DNA of 64,000 bases. Source: Mesostigma viride. Lineage: Eukaryota > Streptophyta > Mesostigmatophyceae > Mesostigmatales > Mesostigmataceae. The notes below the pieces were generated by a model. It had not been told where the DNA came from and did no database searches. It saw only the letters and a list, made by a program, of their open reading frames with translations. The DNA is taken from contig RPFO01000038.1 of assembly GCA_009746045.1 (NCBI GenBank), positions 989,695-1,053,694 of the forward strand. Reading direction: 5' to 3'. Below, one piece after another: positions 10,620 through 20,700 of this stretch. Each line of letters begins with the position of its first letter. Position 1 is the stretch's first letter. A program made the translations under genes and the position numbers.

Positions 10620-12557
10620 TCACTCATAAAATGCTATGTCAGAGTCGGAGTCCGATGACAACAACATATCTGGGGCATCCTTATTCCGTTCGTCACGCAG
10701 GACTTTGTCAAGGAGTTGCTCATCTGTCAATTCATCATCATCACGAAGGGGCTTACGCACCTCTTCGATGATGGCATCTATGTCAAAATACCCAGAGGCC
10801 GGTGGGTCCTCAGTTGTGCGTGCAGCGCGTTCTTGGCGTTGAGCCGCGCGTGCATCGGGAAACACTGCATCTACATCATCTGATTCAAAGTACCGCTCAC
10901 GCGGATTAAACAGGGCTCTTTCAAGGCCGCGTGCTATAGCAGACAAAGAATGTTCACCAAGCCTAGGTTCAACCATGATCTCGAATGCAGCTTGTACACG
11001 TGGGTAATCAAGGCCCCTACCTGCAAGAAATCTAGCATCTAGCGAGTATCGCCCCGTCTTGAACATGTGGGCGAGGGTTTTAATCAAGTTTGGACGCAAG
11101 CTAATACTATTGTGGTGCTTAAACCAGTATACCGCCGCACGCTCAAGTAAGTTGTAGGCGGTCAAGGAGCACCGTCCCTTGAGAGTGGGGGATCCGTGTA
11201 ATAAATATTCTATACGCCCCTCTTCTTTCTCATCCTCATCAATGCCATGGCAATACAAAATCTGAAACCCCTCCTGCTCTTCCGATTTAAGCAAATAGCC
11301 TATCATCCCTGAATAATTCAATTTGTGGCTGGACTTCACTTGGCGTGCCACAAGGCTCGGCTTGGTTTTGTCATGTTTTCCCTTTTCATCTATTGGTTCA
11401 CCCCACCCAAGTTCTTTCTTGAGCTTGAGTTTCACAGCATGGGCCGATGTAGCCTCAACGTCAATGAGCATGTGGACGTGCTTGTGCATTTCGAGTATTC
11501 CTTCCTCCACAATTGACATGCCCTTGCCGCCATTGGCTAGGTGGAAGGCCTCTATCTTGCCAAGCTCGTCATCGTCAAGATCGCGAGCCCCCCCTGAAAT
11601 GGAGATGTGGAGTGTCATATTTTTTAGCGCCGTAGGCCCACGTGCGCGCTTGGGTTGACGCAATGGGATGTAATCGTCAGTTTCGTGTGCTTGATCTTGG
11701 TGCTGTTTTTCGACGTTGACTTGCTCATCCGTTGCGGTAGCCTCACGCTCTTGTAGTTGCTGTCTTGCTTGGCTGTGATGAGAAGGGTACATGAAAAAAA
11801 AAAAATGCAGATTTTTTGCAAGGATTGTGGTCAAGATTGGTTTAAAGACATAATTAATTTTCAAAGAAAAACTCACGTGGACAAGTTTGGCAAGAATACA
11901 AGTTGGAAAAAAAAACCCTAGAAAGGATTCAGCGGCTTACCGTCCACGCTTTATCTTGCATGTTACGTGACGGGTGAGACCAGCTTGGCTCCTGGCAACG
12001 AAAGGCGGCTCGCAACAGTTGCACATGAAATTCTGATTTTTAATGGCCCCTTCGCCATCGCTGTCCTCGTCATCACCGGAAACACCAGCTTCATCATCTA
12101 TGAATTTACATCTTTTTGCCCGACGTGGAGGGGGATCCTCTTCGTCAACCTCATCCCCTTCCTCCTCTTCTGCCACTTCTTCATCCTCTTCTTGCTCTGC
12201 TTCTGGTTCGTCTTCCTTGTCGACATTGTTTTCATCGTCATCCTCGGAGGCATCGTCTAAAATAGCATGCCGCCCGCGCCGCCGGTGCCTTGTTTCACAG
12301 TTTAACTCAGGCACAACGTCGTCCTCAAGAATCTGGAGGTTCGCATGTGCTGGATCCATCGAGTCCCGTTCTTTGGGATGAACTAGGTGGTCCGGCGTCG
12401 TTGGCGGGTGCTGGGCCGGCGTGGTCGTCATGGACGGGGTCGTCATCTGGCGACGGCTCAAAAGCAGGCGTTTCCTCATTGCGTTCGTCAAAATCGAGGG
12501 ATCGTTTAGTCCCCTTGCCGGGCCAGGGCGACTTGCCGGCGTTTTGGTCTTGGCCAT
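10620..12557 (-). CDS. HUH/Rep endonuclease, spliced, zinc finger + Rep
   Basis: Predicted replication-initiator-type endonuclease that would nick and rejoin single-stranded DNA ends of the element. Exon 1 (12557-11941) ends at a GTAAGC donor and exon 2 (11772-10620) follows a CATCACAG acceptor. The 168-bp intron joins in phase 2 and gives 589 residues. Exon 1 encodes a long Asp/Glu tract and a C2HC-like finger (MCNCCEPPF...LTRHVTC). Exon 2 has a beta-strand motif (TLHISISGG), the HUH-type motif HVHMLI (His codons at 11478-11480 and 11472-11474), and GYLLKSEE with a YxxK arrangement (Tyr codon 11295-11297), the expected single catalytic tyrosine. A C-terminal ~200-residue region is unrecognised and has no P-loop. 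The real start may lie upstream, since another frame (13125-12325) overlaps and could be spliced or frameshifted in. Confidence 0.65.
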
Positions 12558-13125
12558 GTTGTTTTGTGGACGTTTGTGTTGATGATGATGGGGTTACAGA
12601 TGACCCCCCAGCAAGCTTGCCGGCAGCAGACAAAACGGAGTTCAATAATTCATCCTCGTCCGCCTGGGACCCCGTCAGATCCACGCTATCCACCGCTGCC
12701 CCTTTATTGATTGCGTTGGAGAGAAGGGGCCCTATTGTCTCAAGTGTCGACAGCACCTCATTTGTTGCATGTTTGACCACCCCCTCCCACAGTTGTTCCT
12801 TTTTGCATAACGCGACTTTCAGCCGCTCTAGCGTCTTGAGTTGGGGTTCTACGGTTGTCTCGTACGCCTTTTTCACTTTCTCCTCGCAGAGCTTTTCCTC
12901 CCTTGTCTTGAGTTCATGATACCTTGCCTTAGCCGCATTTACATTCTTTGTTTGTACTTGTACTCCTTCGTTGGCACGGTCCAGATTAAGCTTTTTGTCC
13001 CTGATGGCGTCGACTCGCTGCTTGTTTACTTTTCCAACGAGGTCCTTGAAGAGGTCTTGTTGCACCAGATTTTTCATCGCCGCCATGGTGTCCGCCTTTC
13101 GTTTTCTTTTTGTCCCTTCGTTCAC
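12325..13125 (-). CDS. Coiled-coil ORF upstream of Rep, unknown
   Basis: A 266-codon frame starting at 13125 with a basic N-terminus (TKRKRKAD), then about 120 residues rich in Lys/Glu/Leu with heptad character (coiled coil), and a Ser/Asp/Pro-rich tail. It overlaps the start of the Rep-encoding frame in a different frame. Either the two are separate proteins or they are parts of one. A GT at about 12596 and an AG before ATTCTTGAG near 12334 would join them in frame, removing ~260 bases. It follows the iteron array directly, so it is probably the first product of the element. I do not recognise a family. Confidence 0.5.
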   Translation of the reverse strand: MNEGTKRKRKADTMAAMKNLVQQDLFKDLVGKVNKQRVDAIRDKKLNLDRANEGVQVQTKNVNAAKARYHELKTREEKLCEEKVKKAYETTVEPQLKTLERLKVALCKKEQLWEGVVKHATNEVLSTLETIGPLLSNAINKGAAVDSVDLTGSQADEDELLNSVLSAAGKLAGGSSVTPSSSTQTSTKQHGQDQNAGKSPWPGKGTKRSLDFDERNEETPAFEPSPDDDPVHDDHAGPAPANDAGPPSSSQRTGLDGSSTCEPPDS

Positions 13126-13448
13126 ACACCTATATTCGCGTGTATCCTGTCAATCACACGAATCGTGACGCGTGGCCGCTCCTTCTGCCTTTGGTCTTCG
13201 TGCCCCGTTAGTATCCAGCCAATCACACACGACGTAAGGTTTGTAACCGCAATCAGTTTCCAACGTGTCGGCCATTTCCATTAAATAATATCCCTGTAAC
13301 CGCTATTCTGTGATTGCAAGGTGTCTAAACTTCCACCTGGACCTTACTGGGCCTGACGCCCGGAAGTGCCGAACTAATCGCCATCTACAATTTCCTAGAA
13401 CTACGGTCCAATAGATATTCGGTTTGAAACTGACAACTGCGACTCCCC

Positions 13449-13632
13449 CCGGTGTAACACCGTTCCCCCCATTAACGATTCGCTGATACTCATTTCCCCT
13501 CTCACCTCTTTGGTCCATTTCCCCGATAACACCGTTCCCCCCCCCCATAAGTGCGTTCCCCCCCCGTTGTAACACCGTCCCCCCCCCCCATAACTGCGTC
13601 CCCCCCCGGCCGTTGTAACACCGTCCCCCCCC
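13449..13632. promoter_or_regulatory. Iteron-like array with C/G runs
   Basis: The string TAACACCGT followed by C-runs occurs at about 13455, 13527, 13570 and 13616, alternating with CATAA(G/C)TGCGT plus C-runs. Spacing of the last copies is ~45 bases. The first copy is part of a perfect palindrome CGGTGT-A-ACACCG (13450-13462). On the minus strand, runs of 8-11 G are suited to quadruplex formation. The array sits upstream of the coiled-coil/Rep genes, where Rep binding sites or an origin would be expected; that role is inference. Confidence 0.55.
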
Positions 13633-13905
13633 ACGTACTGTACTTTCAACCGCAGCTCTGCCTTTTAACCGTCGAATGCGCAATCGATCTAGAAAGTATC
13701 CGCGATTTCAGTACATGCCGTCACCCTTGACAGCTGTCGTACAATAGTACAAATTAACGCCAATAGAAATTCGCCTCCGAACATATATCTCGATAGAGGT
13801 ATGCGTCTTATTTAATTTCAAGGTACCTCTTAATTAATCTCGGCCCCCGCCTTCCGCTAATTTGCTAATTTGCTAAATTTGCTAAAAAAGAGCCAATTGT
13901 CCGAC
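13612..13905. repeat. Right ~290-bp direct repeat
   Basis: Partner of 8409-8715 in direct orientation. It begins in the last TAACACCGTC iteron and ends GCTAAAAAAGAGCCAATT. Mismatches are scattered and there is one ~22-base gap relative to the left copy. The strong retention suggests either relatively recent origin or functional constraint. Confidence 0.85.
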
Positions 13906-14498
13906 TATATTTTAAATTATTTATTTTGACACATCTTTTCTTAGCTGTAACTACATGCGTCTTCTTTTTAATTCAATCTCTACTTAGCTGTCACCACACA
14001 TGTCTTATGTACTTCTTGATAGATTTATCACGCGAGCCTGCCGTCGTTTCTTGGAACCAGACACATCACATGGTACAATTACAACGTGATACAACATGTT
14101 GTAGTCTGGCAAGTGGCATGCAGGTCTACTAGATTTATCGCCCACTACATGAGATCACCACACACACATGGAGGTCCATCCATGGCTACGCCAGCACGTT
14201 AATGCCTGCCTTCAATTCCTTGCGGAATGCTGGGTAGGCCTTCTTGGAAGGCAGATGTAACTTGATAGGCTGCAAAAGTGTCCAGCTATGCCACCAGTTT
14301 TGTTCGTCCTGGCACTGGGAGCAGGTGGTTGCCCTGTTTCCTCCACATGCAAGCATACCTTGAAACTCAGGGAACAGCGCACCTTCACCAGTGTTGCATG
14401 CCACAAACCAAGCCACAAGGGGCTCGCCGCCACGCACATCATAGGACGATGCATGTATGACCGACATGCGCCCAACAAAGCTGGTATCGAGCGAGAGA

Positions 14499-15140
14499 CT
14501 ATTTCTTGCCCTTGGCCGTGGCCTTCTTTGCTGGCGTCACCCCTGCTGCCAGCTTAGCAGCTCCGCTGTTGGATAGCCCAGCTAGCCGGGCTTCTGCTTC
14601 TCCCTCCTTTGCCTTCAACTCCTCCGGTGTAAGCCACGTGATCGGGTCCCTGTTGTAGTAGGGCCAATCTGGAACACAGATCTGCCATCACGAAAGAGAT
14701 TTAGTTAAGGCGAGAGTGCAGAGAATTCCACAGAAAAGTGGGCCAGGTAGCTAGACTGCATGAACCCTGCAAAAATCTGCAGCTGTGGCCAGTTTGCCTT
14801 GTCCGGACCGCACCCAACATGCAGCGCAAACGACATCAAAATCAGGCCGGGGCTCCTCAGTGCTGCGCCATTAGCTGGGATGTATCACACCAACGGCTGG
14901 ACTTGGAGCAGATTGGGGAACAGAGAGAGGATGGGAGCACGCATACATGCGTGCATCGGTGGCTGCAACCCGCCTGCCCGCCTGCCCGCCTGCCCGCCTG
15001 CCCGCCTGCCCGCCTGCCCGCCTGCCCGCCTGCCCGCCTGCCCGCCTGCCCGCCTGCCCGCCTGCCCGCCTGCCCGCCTGCCCGCCTGCCCGCCTGCCCG
15101 CCTGCCCGCCTGCCCGCCTGCCCGCCTGCCCGCCTGCCCG

Positions 15141-15228
<88 letters not shown>

Positions 15229-16789
15229 CCCGCATGCATGCATACATGCATGCATACATGAATTTGTGTGTGATGGGTGGGGTGGGGTGGTTTGAAGCCC
15301 AGACTGAAGAGACGCAACTATGCCGATTGAACTTCCCCCCCCAAGATTGCCGTACTGCAGTCGTGGGAAAACGCCGCCACCAGTTAATGCATCCTCCTCC
15401 ATAAATTCCACCCAAGGTTCCTTCTATGACAAAATCCTGAAGGCATCATTTGGCAATGACACATTGTATTTCGCCTGATTTTCACCCCAGAAAGCTCGGT
15501 GGAACCACACGCAACACGCAACACCCTTGAAAAGAGCTCAAGAGGCACCCGAACGCCCACAACGCGCCACAATAGAGTTATACCCGATTGAAGAGGCATG
15601 GCAAGGGGAGGAGGATGGAGGAGGATACGATGAAGGAGATGACGACACCCGCAGCGTAAACGATGAGCATGAGGCGGTAGGAAGCAGCGACATAGCCGGC
15701 GATGATGCTGGCCATCTGCACTCAGGGGGCAAGGGGGGGGGCAAGGGTGGAACGAGGGGGGGACGAGGGGGGCACAGGGGAAGGGAGAGGGGAGGGGGAA
15801 GAGGCACGTGGTTTAAGAAAATGCCTACTGTAGCATGCGGCTACATGGGATGGAGCGGCCGCAAACGCAGGCAGGCAGGCAGGCGGGCGGGCGGGCGGGC
15901 GGGCGGGCGGGCGGGCGGGCAGGCGCACGCGCAGGTGCCAGCGGTCATCCGGGGTACACATGCGGAAGTTCAGGCAGGCGTGGCCCTGGCACACTGGCGG
16001 TGATGTAGGTGGACAGGCGGGTGTGTTGCCGGGCAGCCACCAGGCTGACAGGGACCTGTGCATGTTATTAGGCTACTGATATCTGAAGTGCTGACACTGC
16101 GGCAAGGAAGACAGCGCTACCCCTGAAAAACATACTATGTAACATTGTTTCAACATCCACCGTACCTTGCACAATGGATGGTCGGGTGGTTATGATGAAA
16201 AACTGGTGGTGCGTGAGAGCCAGAAGGCAGCTAGAGTAGGGCACGTACCAAAGCGTGCAACCACCTTCCACAAGCTTGGGCAGTGCTAGCAGGTGATCAA
16301 GCAAGGGGTGCCGCATGGAAGCCATCCCCATGGGCGACAGCTGGCAGCATAAACCCAGCGCTAGTTCGGCCTTAGGTCGTGCTCAATACCAAGTTGACTA
16401 TGTTGGGGGTATGCAATGTGCGGGACGTGGGCAAATGCAGAGACATGGCTGGCACTAACGCTTTTTCCCATGCCACCGCCACGTGTGTACTTGCACCGAC
16501 TGTGTAAACTATGTCGCCGCAATGTGTGTGTGTGTGCGTGGGAAGGAGGGACCTGGTGTGGTGAATGAGGGAGCAAGGTCGCGTGCGCCACCCACAAATT
16601 TACAGTTACTTACTGCGAAACCAATCACGAGATATTGGCAAAGCACCTCCGCAAGATGCTGGCCCTTCAAATCCTGCAATTGCCGCAAATAAATAACGGT
16701 CAACAAGTTTGCTGTCAAATGAAATGTATACACCCCAGCAGAACCATGTGATAATCGAACTCGGAAAGTAAAACCTCGACGCTTACCAT
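14499..16789 (-). CDS. SPC12: Signal peptidase complex subunit 1 (SPC12)
   Basis: Small two-pass ER membrane protein that assists the signal peptidase complex in cleaving presequences. Recognised from the start MDLKGQHLAEVLCQYLVIGFA (compare the family pattern M-D-x-x-G-Q-x-L-A-E) and the end ICVPDWPYYNRDPITWLTPEE followed by a Lys/Ala-rich cytosolic tail. Exon 1 is only the ATG (16787-16789), directly followed by a GTAAGC donor. Exon 2 is 16614-16673 with an ATTGCAG acceptor and a GTAAGT donor. The last exon is 14499-14681, stop TAG. A tentative exon at 14819-14874 (GLILMSFALH) would supply the second membrane segment and joins in phase. The short piece between the two membrane segments was not found, so the model is incomplete. 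Large introns hold microsatellites. It is divergent from LTN1. Confidence 0.82.
14970..15236. repeat. (GCCTGCCC)n then (CCTG)n microsatellite
   Basis: About 21 copies of an 8-base unit CCCGCCTG pass directly into about 20 copies of CCTG, then into CATG/CATA repeats. It lies in an intron of SPC12. The change of CCCG to CCTG inside the same register suggests repeat conversion. Open frames through it are repeat artefacts. Confidence 0.95.
15868..15923. repeat. (AGGC)n to (GGGC)n microsatellite
   Basis: Four AGGC units followed by about eight GGGC units and one AGGC, in the same SPC12 intron as the larger array. As in other arrays in this window, adjacent blocks differ by one base in an otherwise fixed tetranucleotide. 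Confidence 0.9.
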
Positions 16790-17720
16790 TTCTTGGAATC
16801 GCTTGATGATATACCTATCTGCACATTAATATAGTCCAGCACGCACAACCTAGCAACTGGACGCTAAAATGCGTATGCCTGTTACGCCGTGCGTATGCCC
16901 TGCGAAGCAATGGCACTATTCCGAACTGTATCAGGCAGGCATGTATTATCAAGGCGTCGCTCACTGCCGTGCTTTCCGAATTAAATCAACAACGACGTCG
17001 GAATTTCTAGTTTCGATTACAAGACGCTGTTTATGTGCATACTTTGAAGTCGTGCAGTCGCTATGCTTCGTATTTCTACTTTCCTAGGGCTGCTGCCTTA
17101 GTTCATTAGCTGTATGTAGGCAATGCGTTATGCTTGCACTCTACACTCTAGAGGTACATTGTCCAGCTCTGAGCTCACGCCATAAAATAAAGCGAGCATT
17201 GTGCACGGCGCGTAAGTTAGAAGGCTGGAAACTCAAGCAAGCTGCGGCCGTCCCCGACTATCACCCTGTGTGCCTTGTTTTTCATGCCGATACTCGAGGC
17301 TCCATGCGATGTTGTCACTATTTGTCATACGGACCCCTGACGGACCTGGACATTCCTACTCCTGGGAATTAACAACTACAACAACTCCTGGTCAGGATGA
17401 AACGCATCTCGTACCCAGTGCGCGGGAAAGGTGGCAAGTGACAGCACAGGCAGCTTCGTCTGCCAGGCTAGCGGCCATAACATCTCCGGTGGAAATGGCG
17501 ATAAATGAACTCGTTACACTGCTATGGAGATGAGGAGGGTTATGACCTGAAGCCTTTAAGCCAAGTTCCTCGACAGCACATACTACACCCATTAGCGTGT
17601 TTGATGCTGCCATGCTTTTCATAACATGAGGATATATATGACATTTAATGGCCCAGGGTCGTCTTTGTGTCCATCGTGTGACTGCATAAGAATTTAGGAG
17701 TAGCGAAGCAGGCGTCAACT
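16790..17720. promoter_or_regulatory. Shared 5' region between SPC12 and LTN1
   Basis: The start codons of SPC12 (minus, 16789) and LTN1 (plus, 17721) face away from each other across ~930 bases. No coding frame is supported between them. The segment must hold both 5' UTRs and the promoters, possibly bidirectional; no obvious TATA or other core element can be assigned. Confidence 0.45.
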
Positions 17721-20700
17721 ATGGGCAAACAGAAAGGAGTGGAAGGGAAGTTGAAGCGACCCAGCAGTAGCAGGTATATGGTCTTGGCTGCCTTTGAAAT
17801 TAATTCCATTGTTTCTGGATACAGTCCTCAGCGACGCATAGCACGTTTACAGGACCTAGTTGTGTAAGACATTGTTTTTGTCTACCTGTCTACGTATTTT
17901 CACGCGTGTATACGTGTGTGCGCCTTGGCACATGTCTATGTGCCTATGCATGCTTGTGTGCCTGCTTGCGTCGGGCCCTTCCTTGCCCTTCGGCAGCGAG
18001 GCGGCGGCTCTGCTCTCGTATGGCGGAAGTGGGCTTTCATCGGGCCTGGGAAAAGGTTTTGGTGGTTATGTGGGGGGCACCAAAATCACGGACACCCCTA
18101 TTGCCCAGGCCACTGCTGCCTCGCCTTCCGACACCGATACCCGAGGAGAGATTGGCTTGGTGAGCTATTGGGAGCCAGGGGGGCAGGAGGGGGGGAAGGG
18201 GGGGGAATGTGGGAGGGGATCGGCGCAGAGAGCCGTATCCACAGACGTATGTGTCCGTAGCCAAGTGTTTGCGTAGCTAAGTGCGTGCACAGCCAAGCGT
18301 TGTACATGTAATTGCCCCGTGACACGCACTTTTTGCCACAGGGAGGCCACCACTTTGCCATGCTCAGCACGATGGTCCAAAAGCAGCCAGCCATCAAAAG
18401 CGTTCCGGGCAGCTTTGCTTGCATGTTCAGGGTTTACCAAGGGAGGGTGGCTGCTTGCGAGCACGTTGCAGCCCCATGCTTATGATCACGGGCGTGGACT
18501 TTACACACCCCTGTTTGTCTGCCCTCGGTGGGCACAAGTGGCACTCGCGTAGAGGGCATGTGTGGATGTGTATGCGGGCATGTGATGCTTGCGGGGAACA
18601 TGAGAGGGGAAGCATGCGAGTTGGTGAGAGGAATGAGGTAGTGGGTGCAGTGTCAGAAGGGGCGGTGAGGGACAGCCATGCGCTCCGTTCATGGCATGTT
18701 GCTTGGTTTGGGTGTGCGTCGTCCCCGTGCTTGGTGTGTTGTGCGGACCAGACACCAAATGAGGAGCATTTGGTTGCCACAAAGGGGTGAACCTGGTGCC
18801 TTGGGAGGCGTCTCGGGGTGCCCCTGCTGTCAGGGGTGGCCCCTATGGTGCCTATTGCGCCCTATTGTGCCTCTTCACAAGCCTGCTTTTATACACAGCG
18901 TTGTGATGATATATAAAGGCATGGGGCTGTCCCCTCACCACCCATGCATGCAAGAACATTCCTCATCGCCCACCCATGCATGCACACTCCCCCCCCCACG
19001 TCTTGGTCCATCATGGCCCCTGCTGACTCCTGTACTCCTCTTCTCCTCTTTGTGGTTGTGGGTGTGCTTGCGAGCACGATCAGGATGTGGACGGTGACAT
19101 GGCGCTTTACCTGCGGCACCTCGGCAAACGGGACGCCAACACCAAGGTGGGTATTGCAAACGGGACGCCAACACCAACAGGTGGGTATTGCAAGCGGGAC
19201 GCCAACTCCAAGGTGGGTATTGTTTGGTGGGTATTGTTTGGTCCATAGTGGGATGATGAACACGTTTGGAGAGTAATGTGTTTAGAGCAACAAAATGGGG
19301 CTGGGTGATGACCATGGCTTGCTGAGAAGCATGACTGGGCGATCAAGGCGGCCGGGGGGGTGGGATGCTTTTCATCCGACACAGATGGCCGTGTTCCCGC
19401 TCTCCACAGAGTAACGGGGAGTGGCGGCGTCGGGCTGCAGCTTGACACTGGTGGCGTCGGCATGCGGTCGCACAGTCATTAGTTTAGTAGAGGGCATGAC
19501 AACTGCGGGCGACCAGTGAAAGACCATGCGCCAGCCATGGGGACGCATCCGAAGGGGATTGGGATGTTTCCTTGTGGGCAGCGGGGCGGTGGGCACTGAA
19601 CTGGTTAAGGGGATTTCTTGCCGTGAGAGGCGCGGTTTCGCTGCCTGCCGTCGTCATGCCTCTCTTTGCCTTTGTGCCTTAATGACGTGGTAATTACCCA
19701 TTTCGCCGTTTCCCATCCCCCACCCCCCCTTGTTCTCCCTCGGCCACCGTTGCATTTCCTTTCCAAATCATCCCCCCACGACCCCCCCGCTGCCCCCCAC
19801 TACCCCCCCCTCGCCCCTTTTGCAGCTAAAGGCGCTGCAGGCGCTGTCGGACATGTTCTCGCAGCGCACCGCGGCCGAGCTGGGGCCCATCCTGCCGGTC
19901 TGGGTACGTTATAAGGACATTTCGTGGGAGCGTTCCCTCTGTATCGATCGAAGAACATTTCGTGGGTGCGCTCCCTCTGTGTCGATCGAAGAACATTTCG
20001 TGGGTGCGCTCCCTCTGTGTCGATCGAAGAACATTTCGTGGGTGCGTTCCCTCTGTGTCGATCGAAGAACATTTCGTGGGTGCGTTCCCTCTGTGTCGAT
20101 CGAAGGACATTTCGTGGGAGCGCTCCCTCTGTGTCGATCGAAGAACATTTCGTGGGTGCGTTCCCTCTGTGTCGATCGAAGGACATTTCGTGGGTGCGTT
20201 CCCTTTGTGTCGATCGAAGGACATTTCGTGGGAGCGCTCCCTCTGTGTCGATCGAAGAACATTTCGTGGGTGCGTTCCCTCTGTGTCGATCGAAGGACAT
20301 TTCGTGGGTGCGTTCCCTTTGTGTCGATCGAAGGACATTTCGTGGGTGCGTTCCCTCTGTGTCGATCGAAGAACATTTCGTGCGTGCGTTCCCTCTGTGT
20401 CGATCGAAGAACATTTCGTGGGTGCGTTCCCTCTGTGTCGATCGAAGGACATTTCGTGGGTGCGTTCCCTCTGTGTCGATCGAAGGACATTTCGTGGGTG
20501 CGCTCCCTCTGTGTCGATCGAAGAACATTTCTTGGGTGCGTTCCCTCTGTGTCGATCGAAGGACATTTCGTGGGTGCGTTCCCTCTGTGTCGGTCGAAGA
20601 ACATTTCGTGGGTGCGTTCCCTCTGTGTCGATCGAAGGACATTTCGTGGGTGCCTTCCCTCTGTGTCGGTCGAAGGACATTTCGTGGGTGCCTTCCCTCT

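Larger units (their letters stand above)
8409..13905 (-). mobile_element. HUH/Rep-encoding element between direct repeats
   Basis: A 5.5 kb region lies between two highly similar direct repeats (8409-8715 and 13612-13905). Between them, read on the minus strand, are a C-run iteron array, a coiled-coil ORF, a spliced gene with an acidic region, a zinc-finger-like motif and an HUH/Rep domain, and an A-rich tandem repeat. Insertions (foldback, SINE, LINE fragment, about 8720-10372) appear nested near the left repeat. The architecture recalls rolling-circle HUH transposons without a helicase (Replitron-like), but also integrated CRESS-DNA-type replicons. No Walker A helicase motif is visible in the Rep protein. 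Exact ends are not established; a GTCC string lies just outside both repeats. Confidence 0.6.

Noticed and set aside
14857-15417. Repetitive frames (Gly-Gln-Ala-Gly-Arg or Ala-Cys-Pro-Pro)
   Set aside because: They are translations of the octanucleotide/tetranucleotide microsatellite in an SPC12 intron.
15527-16003. 158-codon plus-strand acidic/Gly-rich frame
   Set aside because: It lies in an SPC12 intron, opposite the gene, and ends in the AGGC/GGGC microsatellite. No conserved motif.
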